From: Ostreococcus mediterraneus | Taxonomy: Eukaryota; Chlorophyta; Mamiellophyceae; Mamiellales; Bathycoccaceae | DNA length: 64,000 nucleotides | Reading direction: 5' to 3' | Assembly (NCBI GenBank): GCA_012295225.1 | Contig: WMKK01000009.1 | Coordinates: 269,909 to 333,908 of the forward strand | Shown: in pieces, positions 9,629 through 18,815 of the stretch | Position numbering within the stretch: position 1 is the first letter of the stretch | Layout of the letters: every line of letters starts with the position of its first letter | The notes under the pieces: generated by a model | Told to the model about the DNA's origin: nothing | Databases searched by the model: none | Seen by the model: the letters and a program-made list of their open reading frames with translations, nothing else | Made by a program: the position numbers and the translations under genes

Positions 9629-10420
9629 ATGTCCATCGGAAGTTCCGTGCGCAAGTTAGAAACCAACGCGTATGGCGCGATATTAAAAGCCATGGCGGTG
9701 ACCGGGCTCACGTGGGACCGCGAAGAATTCTTGGGACGATTACGCGTGGAGTTGAACATCAGCGCGGAGGAACACATGAGGTTTCGGGAACAAATGGACG
9801 CGGATGAGAACGTGAATCGAATGAGATCATCGTATGTGGAGTATAAGGAAGGACAAGAGGCGAAGAGACAGCGTGTGGAGGCTCCGAGACCGGCGCCAGT
9901 GGCGCGAGCGGTGAAACCTCAGCGAAGCGCGAATGTTCGCGCGCCAAAGATCTCAGCCGCGGCGTTGGCGCAGATGGGCGTGAATGAGTACATTTGTAAG
10001 CGGGTGAAGAGATTTTGGCCCAGTGAAGGTGGGTGGTTCGATTGTATCATTACCGACTACAATCCGGAGACAAAACTGCACTGTTTGACGTACGACATCA
10101 ACACGCCAAACGAATCTTTCGAGTGGGCGGACATCTCGAGCTTTTCCGAGCGTGAGTTTAAGATTCAAGAGGGTAAGGTTGACATCAGTCAGCTTCAAGC
10201 GATGTCAGCGGGTGCGGCGATGGCGTCGTCGCCGCCGCCGGTGGTGTCGCTGGGTACGCCAGCGGCGTCCATCGTTCAAGCGGCGACCAAGGCCAAGGAC
10301 CCGCAAAAGTTGAATGCGATGAAGGAAACGCTGACGGCTGAAGAGGAAGCGTTAAGGCGTCAACTCGCGGCGTTGGACGACAGCGATGACGACAGCGATG
10401 ATGACGGCGACGACGCGTAA
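9629..10420 (+). CDS. EMSY-like protein (ENT domain plus Tudor/Agenet domain)
   Basis: A 263-residue protein. Residues 5-55 form an ENT domain (VRKLETNAYGAILKAMAVTG, LTWDREEFLGRLRVELNIS), as in plant EMSY-LIKE proteins and human EMSY. Residues about 115-165 form an Agenet/Tudor-like fold (VKRFWPSEGGWFDCIITDYNPET, CLTYDINTPNESFEWADIS). A coiled segment (TAEEEALRRQLAAL) and an acidic tail follow. Plant EML proteins are reported histone-methylation readers, so a nuclear chromatin role is likely. The true start is the ATG at 9629. Its upstream region was invaded by the inverted-repeat element. Confidence 0.85.
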   Translation: MSIGSSVRKLETNAYGAILKAMAVTGLTWDREEFLGRLRVELNISAEEHMRFREQMDADENVNRMRSSYVEYKEGQEAKRQRVEAPRPAPVARAVKPQRSANVRAPKISAAALAQMGVNEYICKRVKRFWPSEGGWFDCIITDYNPETKLHCLTYDINTPNESFEWADISSFSEREFKIQEGKVDISQLQAMSAGAAMASSPPPVVSLGTPAASIVQAATKAKDPQKLNAMKETLTAEEEALRRQLAALDDSDDDSDDDGDDA

Positions 10421-10490
10421 ACAGAGCGCGACAGGGGAGAGAAAAATAGTAAAAGTAAAACTTTGGAACAAACAAAGGAGTCAAAAGAAT

Positions 10491-11312
10491 TTATAACCCT
10501 ATATTCCTATACACATCAGCGAGCATATCTATTGGCACCCCGCAATGATAGCCTAAGATGATTAATTGATTCGCTAACGTCACCTTGACGAAACCACGAC
10601 TGTCCCATCGCCGTGCGCTCGTAACCACGGGTGCGGATAACATCACCGGCGCACTTCGCTTGCGCAACTTTCTCGCCATCGCGTAATCCTCCATGAATGG
10701 CATTTCATCGAAACCACCGACGGCATCGAATGTCTCACGTTTGATGACGAATCCTTGGTCACCATATGGGATACCAAACACCGCGCTTCGGATATTTGTA
10801 CCGATTTCTACCACGCGCCTGCATATAGTCGCGCCTGTGTTTCTGTCCCGCCCTTTTGCGTCATCACTCATCTTAAACGCGAACGCCCCCCATTCGGGGA
10901 CCTTACCCTTACGGTGCGACTGACGTTCAAAATCGTGCGCTATGATGTGCGCATAATCCTCAGGTAACGTACTATCGGCGTGTAAGAAGACTAAATATTC
11001 TCCAGACGCTCGCCGCGCGCCCGCGTTCATTTGTCTCCCTCGGCCGCGCTCACACTGTATGACCTCCACTCCAGTCTTTCGCGCGACCTCAGTCGTCTCA
11101 TCACTCGATCCTCCATCGACGACGATTACCTTCGCCTCGGATGTCGTGCGTTTCGCGCTCGCTATCGCCTCCCCAACGCGGTGCGCTTCGTTGAGCGAAG
11201 GAATAATGACTGTGCACGTTGCCGCCGCCACCGCCGACGCGTGTGCCCCCATCGTCGTCGAAGACGACGACGACGACGATGATGACGATGCGCGGCGCGC
11301 GTCGTTCGCCAT
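10491..11312 (-). CDS. Family 2 glycosyltransferase of the bacterial-type TIGR04283 group
   Basis: A 273-residue enzyme. After a poly-Ser leader comes the GT-A core: TVIIPSLNEA, then VIVVDGGSSDET, GRGRQMNAGARRASGEYLVFLHADSTLP (HAD as the metal-binding DxD-like site), and a GIPYGDQG to GGFDEMPFMEDYAMARKLRK block. This layout fits the bacterial and cyanobacterial 'transferase 2' group (TIGR04283), not eukaryotic dolichol-phosphate mannosyltransferases. Its substrate is unknown. The ATG at 11312 lies 162 nt from the divergent start of the secreted LamG-like gene. An endosymbiont or bacterial origin is inferred only from family resemblance. Confidence 0.8.
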   Translation of the reverse strand: MANDARRASSSSSSSSSSTTMGAHASAVAAATCTVIIPSLNEAHRVGEAIASAKRTTSEAKVIVVDGGSSDETTEVARKTGVEVIQCERGRGRQMNAGARRASGEYLVFLHADSTLPEDYAHIIAHDFERQSHRKGKVPEWGAFAFKMSDDAKGRDRNTGATICRRVVEIGTNIRSAVFGIPYGDQGFVIKRETFDAVGGFDEMPFMEDYAMARKLRKRSAPVMLSAPVVTSARRWDSRGFVKVTLANQLIILGYHCGVPIDMLADVYRNIGL

Positions 11313-11474
11313 CGCTCGCTCTACGCGCGCCCTTCTTGGTCGTCGCGCGGCGCGCTCTGCCGAATGTCTTCTCAAAACAGCAGGCGCCGGTTGGCGTCTT
11401 GCGCAGTCAACGACGGCAAAGGACGCCGCACGCGCACGCCGTCGCGGGCGGTGCGACCCGTGCGCGCTCGCGTG

Positions 11475-13817
11475 ATGGATAAATATTGCGCAATTCTTTT
11501 CGCGCTCCTCGCGTCGGTCGTCGTCGCGAGCGTCGACGGCGGCTCGAGTGCTGCGCGAACACGGTTGCGCCCAGTGCGCGCTTACGTGGGCGATGCGACG
11601 ACGTGCGTGCAATTGGGGACGATGGAGAACGTCGCGGCGGAAGCGAACGCAGGTATAATGCGTACGAGTGTGGAAATGTGTCGGGTTGATGTCAATGCCG
11701 TGCGCGTCGGGACGACAAGAAAGACGCTGGAGATTTTGGAAGAGGCGAGCGAGAGCGAGCGAGAGGCGCTCGGTGTGCTCTTTGAAAGTGGCGACATGTC
11801 GATTGAGTTGTGGTTTGACGATGATGACGCGGTGATGATAGAAAGTAGTATACCCGTACCTATTTTTCGCTTGGTAAATCACACGGTGAATGCCAGTGAA
11901 GTGACAATAATCGCGACATTAGAGCAGCGCAACGGTTGGCTAATATTTGACGCAAATTTGGCGCACGGGACAGTTTATATCGGGCATGGATTGACGCATG
12001 TTGTGGTCTGTATGGCGAGAAACACTGACGTTCGGTTCTATGTAAACGGTACACTTGCCGGTTTGGCGATAAGGTCACCGAGTTTGGGAACTGATGCAAC
12101 CTCGGGATTGAGTATTCGCATCGGTGGGCTCGCAAGCAAACGCACAAATACATGGTGGACTGGCGACGTCTACGTCGCCGCCGTGTACCCAAAGGCCCTT
12201 ACAGATGATGACGTTAGTGACATTTATAACGATGGATTAGCGAGTAATCCTCCACAGCCATGGCCTATGATTGTTGATGTCGATGTGTATCAGGGCGAGA
12301 GCGTTGAACTCTTGTGCGGCGCGAGCGACGTCGATATTGGCGGTGATGTGCGAATTGGCACGGGAGAAATTCTGATTGATATCACTCGATTACCAGAAAA
12401 TGGATTAATACAAGAAGTCGAATCTTCCTTGGCAATACTCGCTGTGCCCCACAGATTACTAGCAGGGCACTTGTCATTTATGTACACAGCACCACTGCAC
12501 GCTTGGTCAAAGAAAACTGTTTTGAACCATGCCGAGCCATTTGACGTCATAGAATTCATGCCAGTCGATATTAACGGTACTAGGTCAATTTATGCAGGTA
12601 TTATAAACGTCCATGTCATTGCCAAAGTCATTGATCTTACTTCCAGTGACGTCGCATTGATGGAGCAGAATGTCTTATTCGGCATCTTGGGGCGAATGGC
12701 ATTTGATGATAGACGACTTGACGACTGGTGCGACGCTAACGAAGAAGCATGTGCTTTGAGCGTCGATGGTGAATTCATTTTACGTCGAGCGCCAATTTAT
12801 GGTGAAGTTTACGAATGTCTGAGTGGTCTGAAACGACAAGTTGGTGATGTAATTTATGCCTCAGATTTGTGCTATAACGCAACCAGGTCTGCTGGTTGGC
12901 AGCTCACAAACGTATACGGTGAAGCTTTGGTAAAATATAACGATAGTTTTGAATTTGATGTTGCAGGCGATTGGCAGTCTTCGCGCTTTCGCCTATCACT
13001 TGTCGTGCATCAAGGAATTCTAGCGTGCGATTCGCATCTATCCATGATAGAAGACGAGGCAACTTCAGTCACTCTTCAAGCAATGGACACAAATCTACCG
13101 TTAGGCGACATAGAATTCATCATTGAGCAAAGTCCGAATTTTATCGGACTGTTTCTAGAAGATGGACGAAAGGTTTCGATTGGTCAAGCCGTTATGGGGC
13201 AGACGTGTGGAATTCGTCCAGCGTGTGCGCCGTATTCAATTATTCAGCACACAAATAGAGCTTGCCTGCACGTCATCGTCGTACCGTTTGCAGATTATTA
13301 CAACACATATTCAGCTTACGTTGGACCAGAGTATCCGCCATGGCAAATGGTTTTGAGTCGTGTAGCGTTTAGAGCAAAGAATGGTGAGCGGTTATCCAAA
13401 CAAGCGACACTAACAATTGAGGTGACAAACAAGGTCGATGCCGTTGAATTATCCGTCAATCGCACGATGTACGAAGCATACTATCTTGAACGAGCAATTC
13501 TTGGAACGTTTCGCCTTTACGCGAGCGATTTCGATGCGTACAAATTGCGCGTTGATATTAGTTCGGCGCGCTCAAATTTGCTCGCAGTGTCAAACGTCTC
13601 AGCCTTGAAACTGTGCGACAACCCGTTCTTGACGGGTGATGGTACTGGTAATGCAAAGCTCGTATTTTATGCAGTACCGAGCGTCATACAGTCCATCTTA
13701 AACAGCCTCATATATATTCATCTTGGACAAACGTTTATACAAGATGAAATTCACATTCGCGTCGACAACATGCAAGTCAAATTGATAGCCCTTCTCCATC
13801 CTTCGCTCAAGGCATAG
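11475..13817 (+). CDS. Large secreted protein with LamG/concanavalin-like domain
   Basis: The 780-residue product starts at the ATG at 11475 with a clear signal peptide (MDKYCAILFALLASVVVASVDG). Residues about 75-270 resemble a LamG/pentraxin-like jelly roll (MSIELWFDDDDA, ATLEQRNGWLIFD, GLTHVVVCMARNTDVRFYVNGTLAG, GDVYVAAVYPKALTDDDVSDIYNDGL). The rest is beta-rich with possible cadherin-like or CSPG-type repeats and about nine N-x-S/T sequons, but I recognise no named domain. No C-terminal membrane anchor is seen. It is probably extracellular or in the secretory system, perhaps carbohydrate-binding. Base composition is slightly lower in GC than its neighbours. Confidence 0.75.
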   Translation: MDKYCAILFALLASVVVASVDGGSSAARTRLRPVRAYVGDATTCVQLGTMENVAAEANAGIMRTSVEMCRVDVNAVRVGTTRKTLEILEEASESEREALGVLFESGDMSIELWFDDDDAVMIESSIPVPIFRLVNHTVNASEVTIIATLEQRNGWLIFDANLAHGTVYIGHGLTHVVVCMARNTDVRFYVNGTLAGLAIRSPSLGTDATSGLSIRIGGLASKRTNTWWTGDVYVAAVYPKALTDDDVSDIYNDGLASNPPQPWPMIVDVDVYQGESVELLCGASDVDIGGDVRIGTGEILIDITRLPENGLIQEVESSLAILAVPHRLLAGHLSFMYTAPLHAWSKKTVLNHAEPFDVIEFMPVDINGTRSIYAGIINVHVIAKVIDLTSSDVALMEQNVLFGILGRMAFDDRRLDDWCDANEEACALSVDGEFILRRAPIYGEVYECLSGLKRQVGDVIYASDLCYNATRSAGWQLTNVYGEALVKYNDSFEFDVAGDWQSSRFRLSLVVHQGILACDSHLSMIEDEATSVTLQAMDTNLPLGDIEFIIEQSPNFIGLFLEDGRKVSIGQAVMGQTCGIRPACAPYSIIQHTNRACLHVIVVPFADYYNTYSAYVGPEYPPWQMVLSRVAFRAKNGERLSKQATLTIEVTNKVDAVELSVNRTMYEAYYLERAILGTFRLYASDFDAYKLRVDISSARSNLLAVSNVSALKLCDNPFLTGDGTGNAKLVFYAVPSVIQSILNSLIYIHLGQTFIQDEIHIRVDNMQVKLIALLHPSLKA

Positions 13818-13981
13818 AATATAGAAATTCCTGTTTTATGTATAGAATTTTTTGTGTAGATAACCTGTGGACTTCGGAACGTTTCTTTAGTTATGCGCTC
13901 CGTCTTGAATTCAGATTCGCAAGGCGTCGCCACCCGCCACACCAGCCCACCTCCTCAGAACGCACCTCACGAGCGCCCCCT

Positions 13982-14335
13982 ATGCCACCGAGGAACGAAA
14001 AGTCCCTCGTGTGCTTCATTCAAGCGCTGGTGGGCACAACTGTCGTCATCGAATGTCGCGATGATGTCGCCGTCCGGGGTCAGTTGGAGTTTTGTGANGA
14101 CGACATGCACTGCACGCTCACGTCTGCGATTCGCGTCACTCCGGGAGGGGAGAAGACGAAGCTCGACCGTATATTCATACGCGCACGCATGATAAGGTAC
14201 GTACACTTCGCACCAAGCATCGATCCATCGGCTTTGATCGAGACGAAACGACAAGAGTGGTTTGAAGGATCGCGTCACTACGCCAAGGCTGCAGCCTTTG
14301 GGCCAAAAAACGAAGCGAAAGCAATTTTAGATTGA
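13982..14335 (+). CDS. LSM10: Sm-like protein resembling LSM10 of the U7 snRNP
   Basis: A 117-residue single Sm fold. Sm1 is EKSLVCFIQALVGTTVVIECRDDVAVRGQL; Sm2 is TKLDRIFIRARMIRYVHF. The order E-x-S-L, L-x-G, R-D-[ED], K-L-D-x-[LI]-F and R-Y-V-H matches animal LSM10 better than LSM2, which also has a G-V-V-R-Y-V-Q ending. LSM10 replaces SmD1 in the U7 snRNP that processes histone pre-mRNA 3' ends. An ambiguous base (N) at 14098 makes one residue uncertain. The ATG at 13982 gives family length; the upstream in-frame sequence lacks homology. Confidence 0.68.
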   Translation: MPPRNEKSLVCFIQALVGTTVVIECRDDVAVRGQLEFCXDDMHCTLTSAIRVTPGGEKTKLDRIFIRARMIRYVHFAPSIDPSALIETKRQEWFEGSRHYAKAAAFGPKNEAKAILD

Positions 14336-14431
14336 TGCGAAGCAATAAGATCTATATTTAGCAGATTGATTAGGAATAGAAGAATAGAATATTAGCAGCT
14401 TGCGTCGATTAATAGTAAATCTAGTTAGTAC

Positions 14432-16648
14432 CTAGCACGTCACCGCTTCATCGGCGGCTTTTATTTCTTCGGCTTGCGCCACGACTCCCTCCAGACGCTC
14501 CCATTCGGCGTAGTAGAGCTCTTGTTTGGCAACCTTGGCGTCCTTCTTCTCTTGAATCTTCAAGGCTTTCTCAACATCAGATCCAGCCTTGAAAAGCTCG
14601 GAATCGAAAGCGGTGATCTCTTTGTCTAAAACCTCCAGCGCTTGCTCAATTTTCTTGATGATACCGGGCGCGTTATGCGCTTCGCGAAGCAGCTCTCGCT
14701 TCTGCTTCTCTGCTTCTTTTGCCGCCGCCTTCTCCTCTTCAGTCATTGCCTTATTCAAAGACTTTTTATCCACTTTACATCCATCCACGGCTTCTAAAGC
14801 TTGCGCCTTTGCATATTCACGAAGCTCAGAGTACGTTCCCGACCAGTCGCTAATGCCTCCTTTGCCGTCAAAGACGAAGATGTGGTCGGCGATGTTGTTC
14901 ACAAACTGTCTGTCATGGCTCACCACTAAAACGCAACCATCGAAATTGGAAAGCATGTCCTCTAAAGATTCGATGGTATCCAAGTCCAAATCATTCGTTG
15001 GCTCATCAAGAATAAGAAAGTTTGGACAAAGCGCCAAAACGGTGAGCATCTGAAGGCGGCGCTGTTCGCCGCCACTGAGAGAGCCGATTTGCACAGCTTG
15101 GCGACCATCTGTGAAATTGAAACGTTCTAGTAACGTATATACGCTCAATCGTTGACCAGCAAAGCCTCCTATCAAATCTTTAGCTTCGCCTTCAATCTCC
15201 TTGACGTAGTCAACCACCCGCATGGTCGGGTCTTTGAAATTCACAACCTGACTGTAATATCCAAAAGAAACCGTTTCCCCAATGGATACCCAACCCGCGT
15301 CGAGAGGAATTTCACCTAAGATCGTGCGAATGAGTGTGGTCTTTCCTGCGCCATTAGGGCCGACCAAACCAATTTTTTCACCCTTGTTGAAAGCATAGCT
15401 AAATCCATCCAAAATTTTCTTGTCGCCAAACGTCAATTGCGCATCATCGAATTCGACTATAACGCTCCCCATTCTCGAAGATGAAACATCACCGAGTTCA
15501 ATCGACTTCGTCTTCGTACCCTTGTAATTTGCTCGCTCAGTCAAAGAGGAAAACCGCTCTATGCGCGCCTTCTCCTTGGTCGACCGCGCTTTGGGTTGCC
15601 GACGCATCCACTCTTGTTCTCTTCTAAACATGTTTTTCGCCGCCTGCAGTTGCTGCGCTTCTGTCGACCAACGCTCAGCGCGTTGTTCTAAAAATGCCGC
15701 GTAACCACCGCGGTGGCGGTACGATCCGCCCTTACCATCGAGTTCAATGATATCTTGGCACACGTTATCGATGAACATTCTGTCGTGACTCACCAACAAC
15801 ACTGTAAGATTCGGCGATTGGAGCTGCTCTTCCAACCATTCCACGCCCTCTACCGATAAGTGGTTCGTGGGTTCATCCAAAATAATCAAGTCTGGTGTCT
15901 CCACGAGCGCAGCAGCCAGGGCGACGCGCTTGCGTTGGCCTCCAGATAATTGGCCCATCTTGTTTCCAATAAACTCGTCGCATCCAAGCTTTTTCAATGC
16001 CACTTGCGTCTTTTCTTCCAAGTCCCACGCACCTAAAGCATCCATATCCGCCAATGCGTCGCTCATCGCCTTATCATTCACTTCACCTCTCGCCGTCGCC
16101 GCCACGACTGCATCATACTTTCTCAACGCTCGCATCACCGGCGTATCGCTCGCGTACAACGCCTCCAACACGTTGAGCTCTGGATCAAACTCTGGCTCCT
16201 GATCCACAAAGCACACGCGCAAACCCTTACGTCGCCATACTTCTCCATCCTCCAAACCAATCTCTCGTCCACCAAGCACTTGTAAAAGCGTCGATTTTCC
16301 ACTTCCGTTAGGTCCGACGATGGCTACTTTTTGCCCCGCCGACAGCCCCACCTCGAGATTAAGAAACTGATACCGCTCCCCATCGTACGTCTTTCGCAAG
16401 TTTTGCGCCGACAACACCGAGTCCTTATCCTTGGCATCGAACGTCTCCGGTCTACCGTTCACGTACACGTCACCACCGCGTTTACCCGCGTCGCGACGCG
16501 TCGTGGGCGCGCGAACAACCTTGGTGCCGGCGCGCCGAGACCCAGACGCGTTCGCGCGCGTCGCCGTCGTCGCGAACGCCCGCGACGACGACGCGCGGTG
16601 AGCCTTCGCACCGCCATCGAAGGCCCACGCGCGCGTCGTCGTCGGCAT
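14432..16648 (-). CDS. ABCF5: ABC-F family ATPase (ABCF5/Uup-like), probably organellar
   Basis: A 738-residue soluble twin ATPase. The first Walker A is GPNGSGKST (about residue 115) with signature LSGGQRKR; the second is GPNGAGKTT (about 434) with signature LSGGEQRR. DEPTNHLS and DEPTNDLD are the Walker B regions. An inter-domain linker (RREQEWMRRQPKARSTKEKARIE) and a coiled-coil C-terminus are present, as in Uup. ABC-F proteins act on ribosomes. The N-terminus (MPTTTRAWAF..., R/S/A/T-rich for 60 residues) looks like a transit peptide. The start is the ATG at 16648; the more upstream frame opens with GTG. The SOUL gene starts 98 nt away divergently. Confidence 0.9.
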   Translation of the reverse strand: MPTTTRAWAFDGGAKAHRASSSRAFATTATRANASGSRRAGTKVVRAPTTRRDAGKRGGDVYVNGRPETFDAKDKDSVLSAQNLRKTYDGERYQFLNLEVGLSAGQKVAIVGPNGSGKSTLLQVLGGREIGLEDGEVWRRKGLRVCFVDQEPEFDPELNVLEALYASDTPVMRALRKYDAVVAATARGEVNDKAMSDALADMDALGAWDLEEKTQVALKKLGCDEFIGNKMGQLSGGQRKRVALAAALVETPDLIILDEPTNHLSVEGVEWLEEQLQSPNLTVLLVSHDRMFIDNVCQDIIELDGKGGSYRHRGGYAAFLEQRAERWSTEAQQLQAAKNMFRREQEWMRRQPKARSTKEKARIERFSSLTERANYKGTKTKSIELGDVSSSRMGSVIVEFDDAQLTFGDKKILDGFSYAFNKGEKIGLVGPNGAGKTTLIRTILGEIPLDAGWVSIGETVSFGYYSQVVNFKDPTMRVVDYVKEIEGEAKDLIGGFAGQRLSVYTLLERFNFTDGRQAVQIGSLSGGEQRRLQMLTVLALCPNFLILDEPTNDLDLDTIESLEDMLSNFDGCVLVVSHDRQFVNNIADHIFVFDGKGGISDWSGTYSELREYAKAQALEAVDGCKVDKKSLNKAMTEEEKAAAKEAEKQKRELLREAHNAPGIIKKIEQALEVLDKEITAFDSELFKAGSDVEKALKIQEKKDAKVAKQELYYAEWERLEGVVAQAEEIKAADEAVTC

Positions 16649-16709
16649 CGACGTCGTCGTCGGCAGGAGCGGAATCACACCACACCGTGTCGACACCTGA
16701 CGTCACTCT

Positions 16710-16710
<1 letters not shown>

Positions 16711-16745
<35 letters not shown>
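16711..16745. repeat. (GAC)n trinucleotide tract
   Basis: About eleven GAC/ACG units directly abut the SOUL start codon at 16746, between the divergent ABC-F and SOUL genes. Confidence 0.9.
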
Positions 16746-16746
<1 letters not shown>

Positions 16747-17411
16747 TGGTGACGACGACGCGAGGAACGACAGCGACGGCGACGCGCATCGCACACGCAC
16801 GACCGCATCGCGCATCGCGACGAGAGCCACGGGGGCGATGGATGCGCGTCACCGCCGCTAGCGATGCCGATGGCGATGGCGTCAGCGCGCGAGTTGGTGC
16901 GAAAGAGGTGTCGTATGTGATCCCGTACGACGTGGTGAAGAAGACGAAGACGTATGAATTGCGCGTGTATGGGGCGTATACGGTGTGTGCGACGCAGTAT
17001 GATAATCGAGAACAAGGTATCGCGACGTTGATGGAGTATATTGAAGGAGGCAACGCGGAGCGGGCGATGTACGCGCCGACGCAGCCGCTCACGACGCGAT
17101 ACTCAAAGGATGGTAAGACGATGGAATTAGCGCTTCTAGGGCGACGTGCGCGAGAGAGTATCGCGGCACCAAACGAAGATAGTGAAGTTAAGGTTGTGGC
17201 TACTGGAGGGGAACTTTTAGCGGCGATTGAATTTATAGGCGTGGCGACGCCCGAAGTCGCCGAATATTATCGTTCGGCGTTGGCGAACGCGCTCGCGGAT
17301 GATGGATTGCGCGCCGTGGAGGATGGATCGTTTCGCTTGAACACGTTCGGACCACTGTATTCTTTGAAACCGCGAAAGAATGAGCTCCTAGTCGCCGTGA
17401 ACATGGGTTGA
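16746..17411 (+). CDS. SOUL-family heme-binding protein, probably plastid
   Basis: The 221-residue product has an R/T/A-rich N-terminus (about 45 residues), then a SOUL/HBP domain: YELRVYGAYTVCATQYDNREQGIATLMEYIEGGN, TTRYSKDGKTMELAL, RLNTFGPLYSLKPRKNELLVAV. SOUL proteins bind heme or tetrapyrroles, and plant relatives occur in plastoglobules and in light signalling. The ATG at 16746 follows a GAC repeat; the frame continues upstream only through that repeat from a GTG. A transit peptide is inferred from composition. Confidence 0.82.
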
Positions 17412-17478
17412 TGATGTAATTGTGTGTTGTTTTTACAGGTTGGTCGTCGAGCCACCGTGTGTGCCTGTGTGTGCGTTT

Positions 17479-18114
17479 TCACGCGTTTTCCCCGTGGAGA
17501 TTCATCGCCAAAACCGTCGCCGCCGCAATGGCTTCCTTAGCTTGACGCATCGCACATCGACGACGCATCTTCGCCTCCGCCGCAGCTTTCTTTTGCTCTT
17601 CAGTCATCGCTAAACGTCGTCGGCGAGAACGGTCGCGCTCCGCGGCGCGTTGCGCCTCTGTCTGCACCAATCGTCGTCGCAAACTTCTCAAGCGCTCCTT
17701 CTCCCGCAAAGCCTTCTTCTTCGCCGCGAGTGCGTCTTCATTCCCACCGCTCGCGCCCGTATCATCATCGTAGTCCTGTCTCACCACAATCATCCTCACC
17801 CCGCCCCGCGCCTGCTGCGGCGCCGGCGCCGGCGCGCGCCTTCCGACGCCACCACCTCGCGCCCCGATCGCCCCAGCGCCTCCTTGTCCCCCATTCGCCG
17901 TGACATCATCATCCATAAAAGTCTCCTCATCACTCGATCTCGAGCCATCCTCCGCACCATTCGTCGTCTTCCCCGTCCCCGTCCCCGTCCCGCCCGCGCC
18001 CCGCGTCGCGAGCCCCGCGTCCGCCCCGCCCTCGAGCCCGCGCGCCACCTGCGACTGGCGTCCTCGCCCCGTCGTCTCCTTCTCCTCCATAAAGTTCAAA
18101 TCCGCGTAAATCAT
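17479..18114 (-). CDS. Basic repeat protein, possible STPR-type DNA-binding repeats
   Basis: A 211-residue protein. The N-terminal 125 residues are low-complexity, Gly/Ala/Thr-rich and acidic. Residues about 140-205 are strongly basic and helical, with a repeated pattern of about 22 residues: RRRLVQTEAQRAAERDRS followed by RRRRLAMTEEQKKAAAEAKM, then RRRCAMRQAKEAI. The R-R-x-x-M/V-T-x-E-Q-x-x-A-x-x-x-x-R spacing resembles STPR ('score and three' peptide repeat) DNA-binding repeats. That link is tentative. The start is the ATG at 18114, chosen because the upstream frame only passes through a CGT repeat from a GTG. Confidence 0.55.
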   Translation of the reverse strand: MIYADLNFMEEKETTGRGRQSQVARGLEGGADAGLATRGAGGTGTGTGKTTNGAEDGSRSSDEETFMDDDVTANGGQGGAGAIGARGGGVGRRAPAPAPQQARGGVRMIVVRQDYDDDTGASGGNEDALAAKKKALREKERLRSLRRRLVQTEAQRAAERDRSRRRRLAMTEEQKKAAAEAKMRRRCAMRQAKEAIAAATVLAMNLHGENA

Positions 18115-18810
18115 CGTCGTCGTCGTCGTCGTCGTCGCGTGTAAGTCACCCCCAAGGTGCACACCGCTTCAATCCGCGTCGTCGTGGGGTTTGAAATCCT
18201 CCACGCGTCGCGCCCTTTGGTGGCGTCGTCCTACGCGCGCGTCGCACGCACCGCACCGCCGTGTATCCGCGCGCGCGCCTACCGCCGTATACCGTCCTCG
18301 TCGTCGTCGTCGCGAGTCGTACGCGCCCCACGTCCCACGCGCGGTGCCCGTCCCCCGTCGTCGCGCGGTGGCGTCGTCCCCAACGGACGCGGCACCGACC
18401 GCGTCGTCGTCGGTCGTCGGTCGTCGGTCGGTCGATCGGTCGATCGGTCGATCGGTCGTCGTCGTCGGTCGACGCGTTTTCATCGTCCCACCGATCGAGG
18501 CGTGGGGGTGACGCCACCGATCGCGACCTTAGGGGACCCTAGGGGAATCGCGCCGACGCCGATTCGCGCGTCTCGATCGGCCACCGGCGATGGACCGACG
18601 GCGATCGATCGCGCGACCGATCGACCGATCGACCGATCGCGCGACCGATCGACGGCGATCGATCGCGCGACCGACCATGCGACTGTGGAGGTCGCGAGCG
18701 ACGGTGATCGATGACGATGGCGATGGCGATCGATGGCGATGGCGATCGATGGCGATGGCGATCGATGACGATGACGATCGATGACGATCGATGACGATCG
18801 ATGACGATCG
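18115..18810. other. Intergenic region with simple repeats upstream of PRP19
   Basis: No gene is visible. The left part is GC-rich with CGT and CGTCGTCGT runs (18115-18136, 18297-18312). The right part is the GATC-rich tract listed separately. It must hold the divergent promoters of the basic-repeat protein and PRP19. Confidence 0.7.
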
Positions 18811-18815
18811 ATGGC
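18400..18815. repeat. GATC-rich minisatellite tract
   Basis: Three sub-blocks are built on GATC. 18418-18475 has GTCGATCG units, 18596-18675 has GACCGATC and GATCGATCGCGC units, and 18704-18815 has GATCGATGGCGATGGC and GATCGATGAC units. The last unit runs into the PRP19 ATG at 18811. Confidence 0.9.

Noticed and set aside
14098-14098. Possible disruption of the LSM10-like gene.
   Set aside because: The base is simply ambiguous (N); the frame continues on both sides. The same holds for N at 23654 in the RecQ gene.
18400-18815. CRISPR-like appearance of regularly spaced repeats.
   Set aside because: Units are short, adjacent and variable, without unique spacers; this is a minisatellite.
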